64,000 bases of DNA, from assembly GCF_014193655.1 (NCBI RefSeq), contig NZ_JACHZQ010000001.1:1302001-1366000 (forward strand). The letters are read 5' to 3'. How positions within the stretch are numbered: the first letter of the stretch is position 1; each line of letters opens with the position of its first letter. The notes beneath the pieces are model-generated. The model worked only from the letters and a program-made list of their open reading frames with translations, had not been told where the DNA came from and searched no databases. Both the position numbers and the translations under genes were made by a program. Source of the DNA: Rhizobium sp. BK313 (lineage in GTDB: Bacteria > Pseudomonadota > Alphaproteobacteria > Rhizobiales > Rhizobiaceae). Below, one piece after another: positions 1 to 9,809 of this stretch.

Positions 1-1012
1 TGGAGCCGATCCAGCCGAACTGGAACATCGCCAGCGCGAAGAAGATCATAAACAGCGCGAAGGGCATGGGCGCCGGTCCGTAGAGCTGCACGATCAGCCA
101 GAAGAAGGTGATGACGACGAAGCCGAGCAAGGCCGCGTGCGATAACCGCCGCATACCGAAACGGCCGACGAACTGCGAGTTGATGAAGGATGAAAAGGCC
201 ATGAACAGCGCCACACCGCCAAAGGCGAGGGGTGTGTAGACGCCAAGCCCGTAAATGCCGTTGTAGATTTGCTGCGCCGAATTGATGAAGCCGAACAGCG
301 CTCCGAACAGGAAGGTGCTGGCGATGGTGTAACAGAGCGCGACACGGTTCGTCAGGAAAATGGCGAAGCCGGAGGCGACGGATTTCACCGTGAAGGGGCG
401 GACGTTCTCAGGCTTCAGTGTCTCCGGCAGGCGGAAATACATCCAGATACCTACGAGGGTCGCCATGGTGGCGATGAAAACGAAGATCATGTGCCAGGTG
501 CTGACGAGCATGATGACCTGACCGCTTCCCGGCGCGATGACCGGTACGATCATGAAGACCATCATAATCAGCGACATCACTTCCGCCATGGCGCGGCCGC
601 CGAAGACGTCGCGGACGATGGAAATGGTGATGACGCGAGTCGCCGCCGAGCCCAGGCCCTGGATGAAGCGCAAGGCCAGCAAGCCAGTAAAGGAGGGTAT
701 CAATGCAATGCCGAAGGCCGAGATGACATAGACGGTAATGCCGATCAGCAAGGGTATGCGGCGGCCGAAGCGATCCGACAAGGGACCGTAGAAAAGCTGC
801 GCCAAGCCGAAGCCGATCAGATAAGCGGTCACCACATATTGCCGATGGTTCTCGTTTTCGACGCCGAGACTGGAGCCGATCTGCTGAAGGGCGGGGAGCA
901 TGATGTCGATCGCCAGCGAGTTGATCGCCATCAGGAAGGCCGCGAGTGCGATGAACTCGCGTTTGCCCATGGGCAATTGCCCACTGGACATAGCCTGAGA
1001 TGTAGTCGTCAC
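1..1012 (-). CDS. MFS multidrug efflux transporter, Bcr/CflA-like (3' end outside window)
   Basis: The minus frame is open from about 1012 to the window edge and lacks its C-terminus. The translation has alternating hydrophobic helices and an MFS motif A (GPLSDRFGRR) after the second helix. The helix 1 region (AINSLAIDIMLPAL) resembles Bcr/CflA drug:proton antiporters of the inner membrane. A GTG at 1012 follows a weak GGGAA and an in-frame ATG lies at 991; either could be the start. It reads in the same direction as grxD, about 100 bp downstream of it. The substrate cannot be read from sequence. Family call is confident, subfamily less so. Confidence 0.85.
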   Translation of the reverse strand, partial: MTTTSQAMSSGQLPMGKREFIALAAFLMAINSLAIDIMLPALQQIGSSLGVENENHRQYVVTAYLIGFGLAQLFYGPLSDRFGRRIPLLIGITVYVISAFGIALIPSFTGLLALRFIQGLGSAATRVITISIVRDVFGGRAMAEVMSLIMMVFMIVPVIAPGSGQVIMLVSTWHMIFVFIATMATLVGIWMYFRLPETLKPENVRPFTVKSVASGFAIFLTNRVALCYTIASTFLFGALFGFINSAQQIYNGIYGLGVYTPLAFGGVALFMAFSSFINSQFVGRFGMRRLSHAALLGFVVITFFWLIVQLYGPAPMPFALFMIFFALAMFQFGWIGS

Positions 1013-1035
1013 GGTTTTATTCCCATAAACATGTC

Positions 1036-1061
1036 AAGGCGCTGCCCGACAGCAGCGCCTT
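1036..1061 (-). terminator. Hairpin downstream of grxD
   Basis: A perfect 9-bp inverted repeat (AAGGCGCTG at 1036-1044, CAGCGCCTT at 1053-1061, 8-nt loop) lies between the grxD stop and the MFS start. There is no long T-tract on the minus strand, so termination is inferred from position and stem strength only. Confidence 0.45.
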
Positions 1062-1109
1062 TCAAATCAATTGGACTATGGAAACCGGACGAAAGAGCCC
1101 GGTGACCGG

Positions 1110-1445
1110 TCAGGCGGCGCCGCGAACGGCGATACCGTGTTCCTGGAAGTGCTGCTGCAACTCGCCCGCCTGGAACATTTCGCGCACGATGTCACAACCG
1201 CCGATGAACTCGCCCTTCACATAGAGCTGGGGGATGGTGGGCCAATTGGAATAGTCCTTGATGCCCTGGCGAATCTCCGAATCAGCCAGGACATTGATGC
1301 CCTTATAGTCGACGCCGATATAGTCGAGGATCTGGACCACCTGGCCCGAGAAACCACACTGCGGGAACTGCGGGGTGCCCTTCATGAAAAGAACGACTTC
1401 GTTGTTCTTCACTTCATTGTCGATGAATTCGTTAATGCCGCTCAT
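1110..1445 (-). CDS. grxD: Monothiol glutaredoxin, Grx4/GrxD family
   Basis: This 111-aa protein has the monothiol CGFS active site at residues 30-33, followed by the glutathione-binding WPTIPQLY and GGCDI segments of CGFS glutaredoxins. These proteins carry a glutathione-ligated [2Fe-2S] cluster and work with BolA in cytosolic iron-sulfur trafficking and iron sensing. The chosen ATG at 1445 is preceded by AAAGGAC at good spacing; a longer frame to 1487 would add 14 atypical residues. bolA lies about 2 kb away on the same strand, separated by two plus-strand genes, whereas related genomes usually have the two adjacent. The SUF operon is also in this window. Confidence 0.95.
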   Translation of the reverse strand: MSGINEFIDNEVKNNEVVLFMKGTPQFPQCGFSGQVVQILDYIGVDYKGINVLADSEIRQGIKDYSNWPTIPQLYVKGEFIGGCDIVREMFQAGELQQHFQEHGIAVRGAA

Positions 1446-1821
1446 ATTTCGTCCTTTCACATGCGGGTTCAAGGTCCGCAGCTTCAAATCTCATCCTTAA
1501 ATAGCAAGGTGATGGTTCGATTTCCAGCCGCAATCATGCACCCGATATGTTTTTCATCGCATGAATGGGCTTTCGCGCAACATTGGTTCCGAATGATGGC
1601 GCAACGTTGGAATTGGCGACTTTTTTTGAACAGTGCGTTTTGAAATCACTCCTTCAACACGGAAGCTGAACAACACACATAACGGAGAAGCAAGGGACGC
1701 TTAGTATCGTGCCGCCAGGGCTGTCTGGCCCGGTGGCGGGAAGTGTTTGGGGCATGCTGGCGAAAGCGGCGTGATAGGTACCGGTCCCTTTGTGAACATG
1801 CATTTTAAGGGAGTGGGCACC
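1446..1821. other. 376-bp intergenic region between divergent genes
   Basis: This divergent intergenic region should hold the promoters of grxD (minus) and of the small membrane protein gene (plus). I see no convincing gene. The only structure noted is an imperfect hairpin at 1712-1739 (CCGCCAGGGC pairing with GCCC-gg-TGGCGG), about 80 bp before the plus-strand start. The AAGGGAG at 1806-1812 is the ribosome-binding site of the next gene. Confidence 0.5.
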
Positions 1822-2121
1822 ATGAGCCACCATCACTATTCCGACGGCCAAGTCGGCGAAGAGCGCGAATTTTACGGCGCTAGCGAGACGAGTGAAGGCG
1901 AACGGGAATATTACGAGCATGTCCGTACCCCCAGAGCATCAATACTGAACAGCGCCATCACGGTCAGCGTTATTGTTTTGATTCTCAGCATCGCCTTCGG
2001 TTATCGCGCATCGACCACGCCGGCGCCACAAGCTCAGTCTGCACCTGTTTATAAGATCACAAGTGATCCGCCGAGTGATTCCTGTGCCGAACTTTCACCC
2101 TATGCCGGCCGCGATTGTTGA
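1822..2121 (+). CDS. Hypothetical single-pass membrane protein
   Basis: A 99-aa protein I do not recognise. It has a hydrophilic N-terminus rich in His, Glu and Tyr (about residues 1-38), one hydrophobic segment at about residues 45-63 (ITVSVIVLILSIAFGY), then a proline-rich tail with two cysteines near the end. The order suggests an inner-membrane anchor with a short periplasmic tail. The ATG at 1822 follows AAGGGAG by 9 nt; upstream in-frame ATGs place that site inside the gene, so they were not used. It lies in the same direction as the hydrolase-like gene 140 bp downstream. Both interrupt the usual grxD-bolA neighbourhood. No function is proposed. Confidence 0.65.
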   Translation: MSHHHYSDGQVGEEREFYGASETSEGEREYYEHVRTPRASILNSAITVSVIVLILSIAFGYRASTTPAPQAQSAPVYKITSDPPSDSCAELSPYAGRDC

Positions 2122-2260
2122 CGTCAGAGATTCCTTAACTCTATCGTGGGAGCCTCCCGCACATCTTTCACATTAGCCTGCCATGAAAAAGCCGACAGGT
2201 CATGATGTGGGCAGCGTCCTAGGTCCATGTGACGCCGCTAACCGGAAAAATAAGAACATT

Positions 2261-3466
2261 ATGAATAACATAGAAAAGAGGGTGGTCCTTCACTTCCCCG
2301 GCTTTGAACCATTGGATGCCACTGCGCACAGGGCCCGTTACGAGCGATCAGCCAAACAAAGCGCTGCCGTATGGGATTTTTCGGTGGCTATTGATACGCT
2401 TCGAAATTTCGGTAGGGCACCCTATTTTGATGTAAATGCCAAGGGAACGGACTGGCAGACCCAGAGCCGAATTCACATCCTCGACCATAACGATATGGTC
2501 GCCAAGCTGAATGGGAGGCCTTTTTCCGTGCGGCTGGGACAAGGCTATCTCGCCGCCGCCAAGGTCGCGGTCTCCGGCGGCCTCACGGGTTATTTCCGAC
2601 ATGCCTGGCGATTCGGCCTGTTCTTCATCTTTCCGTTCCTGCTGATGCTGATCGGGCTGTTGCTCAGCCTGTCCATCGCCTTTTCGCCCTTTGTCTTCGG
2701 GCTTCCGTCGTGGAGCCATATTGGCAGCATTGCCTTGGCGGTGGCCTTCTTCATCTACGTCTTCCTCCCGCAGGCCGAGCGTTTGCACACGCTGCACCTC
2801 TTTGCCGACTGGGAGATGGCCATCGCAATGGCGGGATTGAACAAGATCGGCGCCGAGCAATGGGTCGAAGCCTGCGCCATCAGCGCTCGCCAAGCGCTCG
2901 ACGAGCCAGCCGACGAATATGTCATCTCGTCGCACAGCATGGGTTCAAGCGTCGCCGCCCATGTGATTGGGCTGCTGCTCGAACGGGAGCCAGAGCTGTT
3001 CCAAGGCAAGCGCGTCGTGTTCACGACGCTCGGTAGCGCCATCCTACAATGCGCATTGATGCGGCCCGCCGATGTGCTGCGTGCACGTGTCGGCCTACTA
3101 GCCCGCTGCCAGGAGATTTTTTGGCTCGACGTCCACTGCCTGACCGATGCGATCCATTTCTATAAGACGAAGGTCGCCGCTGTCTGCGGACACGCGGGTA
3201 CGCGGCAGCCGACGATCATATTCGTTCGCTTCAAGAAAATGCTGACGTCGCAACACTACGCCAAGATCAAGCGCGATTTTTTGCGCGTGCACCGACAATA
3301 TGTGCTCGGACCGGATGTCCGAGCTCCCTTCGATTTCACGCTTTTGACGGCCAGCCCACTGCCGGCTTCCAGCTTCGCAACGTTCACGCAGGCCAACATG
3401 CCGGACCTGACTTTCGGCGCCGGTAATGACGACGAAAACGCCCGTCTTTCCTCAGTCGGGCGCTGA
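2261..3466 (+). CDS. Membrane-anchored alpha/beta-hydrolase-like protein
   Basis: A 401-aa protein. The first 110 residues are soluble and begin with a strand-like RVVLHFPGFEPL, followed by two hydrophobic segments at about 118-142 and 152-170. A second soluble part carries SSHSMGSS with a candidate nucleophile Ser226 in a G/S-x-S-x-G elbow. This looks like an alpha/beta-hydrolase fold interrupted by two membrane helices; a lipase or esterase role is inference. The ATG at 2261 starts just before the conserved-looking segment; an ATG at 2183 is possible but has no ribosome-binding site. Its 3' end overlaps the convergent bolA by 15 bp. Confidence 0.7.
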   Translation: MNNIEKRVVLHFPGFEPLDATAHRARYERSAKQSAAVWDFSVAIDTLRNFGRAPYFDVNAKGTDWQTQSRIHILDHNDMVAKLNGRPFSVRLGQGYLAAAKVAVSGGLTGYFRHAWRFGLFFIFPFLLMLIGLLLSLSIAFSPFVFGLPSWSHIGSIALAVAFFIYVFLPQAERLHTLHLFADWEMAIAMAGLNKIGAEQWVEACAISARQALDEPADEYVISSHSMGSSVAAHVIGLLLEREPELFQGKRVVFTTLGSAILQCALMRPADVLRARVGLLARCQEIFWLDVHCLTDAIHFYKTKVAAVCGHAGTRQPTIIFVRFKKMLTSQHYAKIKRDFLRVHRQYVLGPDVRAPFDFTLLTASPLPASSFATFTQANMPDLTFGAGNDDENARLSSVGR

Positions 3467-3685
3467 GGTCTGTAGCGCCAGGGCATGTAGCACGCCGCCC
3501 ATATTCCCCTTCAGCGCGTCGTAGACCATTTGGTGTTGCTGTACGCGGCTCTTGCCGCGGAAGGCTTCGGCCACGACTTCGGCCGCATAGTGGTCGCCAT
3601 CCCCGGCCAGGTCGCGAATCGTCACCTTGGCGCCGGGAATACCGGCCTTGATCATGTCTTCAATATCGCCGGGATTCATTGGCAT
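3452..3685 (-). CDS. bolA: BolA family protein
   Basis: A 77-aa protein with the compact BolA fold pattern: an N-terminal helix (PGDIEDMIKAGIPGAKVTIRDL), a central GDHYAAEVVAEAF strand region with the conserved His, and the C-terminal RVQQHQMVYDAL helix. BolA proteins pair with CGFS glutaredoxins to form a [2Fe-2S] complex used in iron-sulfur transfer and iron regulation. The start at 3685 follows GAGGT. It lies 17 bp downstream of purL on the same strand, probably co-transcribed, and its end overlaps the convergent hydrolase-like gene by 15 bp. Length is normal for the short BolA class. Confidence 0.93.
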   Translation of the reverse strand: MPMNPGDIEDMIKAGIPGAKVTIRDLAGDGDHYAAEVVAEAFRGKSRVQQHQMVYDALKGNMGGVLHALALQTSAPD

Positions 3686-3702
3686 CAGTGATTTACCTCA
3701 CT

Positions 3703-5976
<2,274 letters not shown>

Positions 5977-6009
5977 TCAGGGGATCGAGGTCTCTTTAGC
6001 GCATGTGAA

Positions 6010-6025
6010 CCTGTCGTGCGACAGG
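6010..6025. promoter_or_regulatory. 16-bp dyad upstream of purL
   Basis: CCTGTCG-tg-CGACAGG is a near-perfect inverted repeat with a 2-bp centre, 76-91 bp upstream of the purL start. The tight centre fits a protein operator better than an RNA hairpin. No regulator is identified. Confidence 0.35.
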
Positions 6026-6089
6026 AAAATGACCGCCATTCACAATGGGTGAAGAGCGGCCCTGGCTATCTTCAATTGCGGCTCGACGA

Positions 6090-6683
6090 TCAGAACTTGT
6101 AGCCGACCAGCAGCCCGGCGCGCGTCATGCCGCCATTCGGGCCATCGCAGAGATTGGCGTGCGAGGAATGCGCCACCTGCGCTATCAGGCTCCAATGATT
6201 GTCGAAATTGTAGCCGATCCCGGCATATTCGTGGAAAAGCAGGCGACAGCCGAGCATTGGGCCGTCTTTGGTCCAATCGTCGAGGTTGCCGGTATGCACC
6301 GTGCCACCAAAACCAGCTTCCGTGAAAATGCCGTTGCTGTGGGTGAGTGTCCAAGACAGGCCGGTAAAGACTTGCGTCGCTGCTGAATCAGAGGTGCCGA
6401 TCGAGGTGCCCAAGTGAATGCGGGGGCGCAAAAGCTGATCTTTCCAACCGTCTGTCGGATTGTAGCCGAAAGGATTGAACAGCACCTCGACTTCTGGGAA
6501 CACGCCGGCTTCATGGTCATGCCCCGTTTGGATGGAGCCGCTGGCGCCGAAACGCAGTTCATCGAATATTTTGGTATCCGCGGCAGCAGCGGATTCATCG
6601 GCGATGATAACTGACCCAATCGTTACAATAGCAGTGATCGCACATTTCCAAAAACGGCCATCAGAAATAGCGTCAACAGCCAT
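6090..6683 (-). CDS. PagL-like outer-membrane protein (acyloxyacyl hydrolase family)
   Basis: A 197-aa protein with an N-terminal hydrophobic export signal (about residues 13-34, ending SAAAA) and a body of alternating beta-strands ending in GLLVGYKF, typical of a small outer-membrane barrel. Near the C-terminus VAHSSHANL places His172 and Ser174 in the HxS arrangement of PagL lipid A 3-O-deacylases. The acidic residue that completes the PagL triad, expected about 12 residues later, is not evident (Met/Thr there). PagL-type deacylation of lipid A is known in Rhizobium. The ATG at 6683 follows a G-rich ribosome-binding site; a longer frame to 6821 lacks an export signal. Confidence 0.75.
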   Translation of the reverse strand: MAVDAISDGRFWKCAITAIVTIGSVIIADESAAAADTKIFDELRFGASGSIQTGHDHEAGVFPEVEVLFNPFGYNPTDGWKDQLLRPRIHLGTSIGTSDSAATQVFTGLSWTLTHSNGIFTEAGFGGTVHTGNLDDWTKDGPMLGCRLLFHEYAGIGYNFDNHWSLIAQVAHSSHANLCDGPNGGMTRAGLLVGYKF

Positions 6684-6840
6684 GCACCAACCCCCAAAAT
6701 GGCGAGCGATTCGCGATTCATTAATCAATTGGTAGCATCGCCGAGGTCGGGGTAAAGTGGGCGTAATTACGTGACTGTGCATTTCGCAAAAACTGGAGCG
6801 AAACTGCAACAGTGCCGTCACAAACGGCGGTCGTCAGCCT

Positions 6841-8259
6841 TCATATATGGCTGTCGTAACCGGTCGAACCGTTTTCCAGAAGGTGCCGTAACATCATGAA
6901 CCCGCTCGCGACATCGTCGCGCCGTTGCGGTGAAGAAAAAGCAACGCGTACACGATGATAGGCCTTGTCCGTGCGGGCGGCTTTGAACTCGTCCTCATCG
7001 TCCACGAGTACGCCTTCGGCAATCGCGGCATTCTTGAACGTGCCGGAAAGCCAGGGCTCCGGCAATTTCAGCCACAGGAACGGCACGTGCGGATGCGAGG
7101 CGAATTCAAAGCCCGACAGCGCTTCCCGTGCCAACTGCTCCCGAGCGCGGATTTCCTCGACCGCCTGACGGCGCAACGCCAGCGCGTGACCGCCGAGCAC
7201 CAGCCGAGCACAGGTTTCAGCCAGGATGAAGGGAAGGCCACCGGTCGTCATCTTGTGGGTGACCTTGATGCGCTGGGCGAAATGCTGCGGGCAGGCGACC
7301 CAGCCGCCGCGCACGCCCGCAGTCACCGATTTTGACAGGCCGCTGACGAGGAAGGTGCGTTCCGGCGCAATGCTCGCCATCAGCGGATTCTGATCTTCGG
7401 TCATCCCGCCATAGAGATCGTCTTCGATCAGCCAGACGCTGTGGCGGCGCGCTATGGCGGCGATGGCTCGGCGGCGAGCCTCCGGCATGGTCACCAGCGT
7501 CGGGTTGTGCGCCGTCGGCATCAGGAAAGCCAGGCGCGGATGCTGCTGCTGGCAGAGCCGTTCGAAATCGTCAGGGATAACGCCATGCTCATCGGAATCC
7601 ACCAGGACGGAGCGGCGGCCGAGAAGACGGGTGGCGCGGCTGACCTGCGTATAGGTCAGGTTCTCGAAGACGATCTTGTCACCTGGGGAGGTGACGGCGG
7701 AAATGACGGCGATCGCGGCGGCGTGAGCGCCAAGCGTCGGCACGACGGTTTCGATCGCCGGCTGCCAGCCGTTGCGAGCAAGCCAAACCTGGCCGGCACG
7801 AAACCAGTTCGCCGGGAAGTTTCGTGAATAAGAGGAAATCTCCGTCCGATGATCGCGGCTGATATCGGCGAAAAGCTGGCCGATGACCTCGCCCTGGCCG
7901 ATATCGGGTGCTGCCGTGGTATCGAAGCGTATCTTGTCGCCGGGGACCTCGAGACCGCGGGTGCCGGCAAGCGCCTGTGTGATCGGGTCCACCTGCTCGA
8001 TCTGCTTGCCATTGCCACGCTCGAGCACATAGGTGCCGCGGCCGACTTCTCCGGCAACGAGGCCGCGCTCGTGCACGAGCGCATAGGCGCGGCTGACCGT
8101 TCCGATCGTCACCCCGATATCATAGGCGAGATTGCGCTGCGGCGGCAGCTTCGTGCCCGGCGGCAGTACGCCATGGGTAATCGCGTTCTCGATACTATCG
8201 GCGACGCGGATGTAAACCGGGCCGTTTCCGCTGGATATGTCAGGCAGCCAATTTGTCAT
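6841..8259 (-). CDS. MocR-type transcriptional regulator (GntR helix-turn-helix plus aminotransferase domain)
   Basis: A 472-aa fusion protein. Residues about 15-80 form a GntR winged helix (GTKLPPQRNLAYDIGVTIGT, then GEVGRGTYV). Residues about 110-460 are a fold-type I aminotransferase domain with the PLP lysine at Lys310 (SGLSKS) and the upstream Asp in IEDDLYG. MocR regulators sense PLP or an amino compound and usually control a divergent gene. Here the divergent neighbour is a DUF1127 gene 105 bp away. A perfect palindrome overlaps the start codon, suggesting autoregulation. The effector cannot be predicted. Confidence 0.93.
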   Translation of the reverse strand: MTNWLPDISSGNGPVYIRVADSIENAITHGVLPPGTKLPPQRNLAYDIGVTIGTVSRAYALVHERGLVAGEVGRGTYVLERGNGKQIEQVDPITQALAGTRGLEVPGDKIRFDTTAAPDIGQGEVIGQLFADISRDHRTEISSYSRNFPANWFRAGQVWLARNGWQPAIETVVPTLGAHAAAIAVISAVTSPGDKIVFENLTYTQVSRATRLLGRRSVLVDSDEHGVIPDDFERLCQQQHPRLAFLMPTAHNPTLVTMPEARRRAIAAIARRHSVWLIEDDLYGGMTEDQNPLMASIAPERTFLVSGLSKSVTAGVRGGWVACPQHFAQRIKVTHKMTTGGLPFILAETCARLVLGGHALALRRQAVEEIRAREQLAREALSGFEFASHPHVPFLWLKLPEPWLSGTFKNAAIAEGVLVDDEDEFKAARTDKAYHRVRVAFSSPQRRDDVASGFMMLRHLLENGSTGYDSHI

Positions 8260-8267
8260 AATGACAA
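8253..8267. promoter_or_regulatory. Palindrome over the MocR start codon
   Basis: TTGTCAT-A-ATGACAA is a perfect 7-bp inverted repeat whose left half contains the MocR start codon. A related half-site, TTGTCA, recurs near 8339 in front of the DUF1127 gene. It is a candidate autoregulatory operator. Confidence 0.45.
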
Positions 8268-8290
8268 TTTCTTAGATTGCATCGCCAATG

Positions 8291-8311
8291 GAGTCAATAT
8301 TATGAGTCAAT
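8291..8311. promoter_or_regulatory. Direct repeats in the MocR/DUF1127 intergenic region
   Basis: GAGTCAAT occurs at 8291-8298 and again at 8304-8311, a start-to-start distance of 13 bp. Some MocR proteins bind direct repeats between divergent genes, so this is a second operator candidate. Confidence 0.35.
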
Positions 8312-8364
8312 TTGTGTCGTTTGGCTCGATACATTCCGATTGTCACGATCAAACGAGCAGATAA

Positions 8365-8604
8365 ATGGATACAATAGATTCAATTCATCTCTGTAAAAGC
8401 GCAATGGCTGACGAGGGCGCGACACGTACCTTTGCGCCGATATCGCGCTTGGTGCGTCGTCTTCTCGAGGCTTTTGCAGTTTGGATGCGGAAGCGGGAAA
8501 GCCGTCGGACTTTGCGATATCTGACGGACGACGAGTTGCGCGACATCGGCCTGACCCGGCATGAAGCGGTAGCCGAGGTGAGCAAATCGTTTTTTTGGGA
8601 TTGA
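8365..8604 (+). CDS. DUF1127 domain protein
   Basis: A 79-aa basic protein whose C-terminal half carries the DUF1127 signature (RTLRYLTDDELRDIGLTRHEA), a short Arg-rich helical motif common in Rhizobiaceae. The N-terminal 35 residues are an extension not found in the shortest 45-50 aa members. Small DUF1127 proteins in this group are implicated in phosphate and carbon adaptation and in RNA turnover, but the role of this one is unknown. It is divergent from the MocR gene and probably its target. The start at 8365 has only a weak ribosome-binding site; ATG at 8404 is an alternative. Confidence 0.85.
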   Translation: MDTIDSIHLCKSAMADEGATRTFAPISRLVRRLLEAFAVWMRKRESRRTLRYLTDDELRDIGLTRHEAVAEVSKSFFWD

Positions 8605-8650
8605 TGGAGGTGGCGATAGGCTATCGCCCCAAGATCAAGCTGAATGGCAG

Positions 8651-9184
8651 TCAGGCGCCGTCCAGTACCGACAGCACGAAGTCCGCACGCTCCTTGACAG
8701 GCACTTTCGGCAGGATGTGGATCTGATAGCCAAGCGAAGGGTAGACCGCGCTCAGCCTGTCATATTCCGCTATGGCTGCCGAAAGATCATGCCTTCGCTC
8801 GCGGTCCGCGACGTATATTTCCGGCCACGGCGGCGTCAGGAATACGTGCTTGTTGTAGCGATGTGACTGCTGCAGTGCAGCCAAAGTGGCTTCGCCGGTC
8901 AAGTGCTGCAATGCAGCCGCCGCGTCGATCAAGCCTCTGTCAAAGAATACCAGGCCGGGAATCGATGCTGCTGAGGAACGATCGGCGATGGACATTTCCA
9001 TAGCCCGGCGAGCAAACGCGGTGGCGTCGACCCAAGGCAAGGCCGAACCGCCGCGATCCAATTCCTCGATGACGAGCCGCCGTCCTGGCTCCTGCACGAC
9101 GTGGTGGCCACGCCGCCCAAGTTCCTCAAGCAGCGTCGACTTGCCTCCGCCCGAACATCCGGAAATGACAACAAATCGATCCAA
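8651..9184 (-). CDS. Predicted P-loop NTPase (AAA family, COG3911-like)
   Basis: A 177-aa cytosolic protein with a Walker A motif GCSGGGKST at residues 9-17 directly after the first strand, and a kinase-like order of elements (EPGRRLVIEE, then VFFDRG as a Walker B-like strand). It resembles stand-alone predicted ATPases/kinases of about 180 aa found in proteobacteria, whose substrate is unknown. It is followed by the convergent DUF1127 gene and preceded by a lipoprotein gene on the same strand, with no clear operon. Fold assignment is confident; function is not known. Confidence 0.8.
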   Translation of the reverse strand: MDRFVVISGCSGGGKSTLLEELGRRGHHVVQEPGRRLVIEELDRGGSALPWVDATAFARRAMEMSIADRSSAASIPGLVFFDRGLIDAAAALQHLTGEATLAALQQSHRYNKHVFLTPPWPEIYVADRERRHDLSAAIAEYDRLSAVYPSLGYQIHILPKVPVKERADFVLSVLDGA

Positions 9185-9270
9185 AACAGGGATCCCCGAA
9201 CTTGTGGGCCAGTCGTGCTACTTCAACAACGCCTCATTAACCACGCGATATTGGCAGTGCAGGTTCCGCC

Positions 9271-9675
9271 TCAGCACCCCTTCGTGCCGGCAGCCCAGCG
9301 ATTGACGTCGCCCGTGATGCGGCCGCCGGAGGCGCCTGACATCATCGGGCCGAACGCCTGCAACTGCGCCGGATTGCCTTCTGCCTGAACCACGAGAGAC
9401 GGCCGGCCGGTCGGATGTTTCTTGTCGACCACGAGGATGCGCGGACGGCCGGTGTAGGAATTGAGCTCCGGCGCGAGCTGGTAGCCCGCGAAGGCCGGAT
9501 CGGCGGATTTGAACCAGCAGGCATTGGCGTTGAGCATGACGCGCTCCATCGTCGATAAAGCGCTATGCTCATCGGTCGTTACCGTCGGAGCGCGTGTCGC
9601 GCAGGACGTAACGAGCAGGCCAAATGCTGCGAGAGCGGCGGCAGAGTACAATCCGTTAGCGAGGCGAGGGCGCAT
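9271..9675 (-). CDS. Hypothetical lipoprotein
   Basis: A 134-aa protein with a lipoprotein signal peptide (MRPRLANGLYSAAALAAFG, then the lipobox LVTSC). The mature part starts at Cys25, giving an inner- or outer-membrane anchor facing the periplasm. The rest is a small mixed domain with two further cysteines (ACWF and the C-terminal KGC) that could form a disulfide. I do not recognise the family. The ATG at 9675 follows GGAAGAGAG; an upstream extension to 9762 would bury the signal peptide. Confidence 0.75.
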   Translation of the reverse strand: MRPRLANGLYSAAALAAFGLLVTSCATRAPTVTTDEHSALSTMERVMLNANACWFKSADPAFAGYQLAPELNSYTGRPRILVVDKKHPTGRPSLVVQAEGNPAQLQAFGPMMSGASGGRITGDVNRWAAGTKGC

Positions 9676-9809
9676 CAATCTCTCTTCCAATAAATCGGTT
9701 ATGGCAGCTCGTAGCCGACGATGATGTGGGGCGGAACCTTTCCGACGCCCCATTGGGGACAAAACGCCGGCCGGTATGGCAATTCCACTGTTGGTGCGGA
9801 TAGGTCGCC

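Noticed and set aside
269..1105. A 278-codon frame on the plus strand across the MFS gene
   Set aside because: It is antisense to a frame with clear MFS motifs and membrane helices; the translation is rich in Asp, His and Arg and resembles shadow frames.
9727..9752. GGGGCG/CGCCCC hairpin downstream of purQ as a terminator
   Set aside because: The stem has a bulge and no T-tract on the minus strand, so termination is not supported beyond position.
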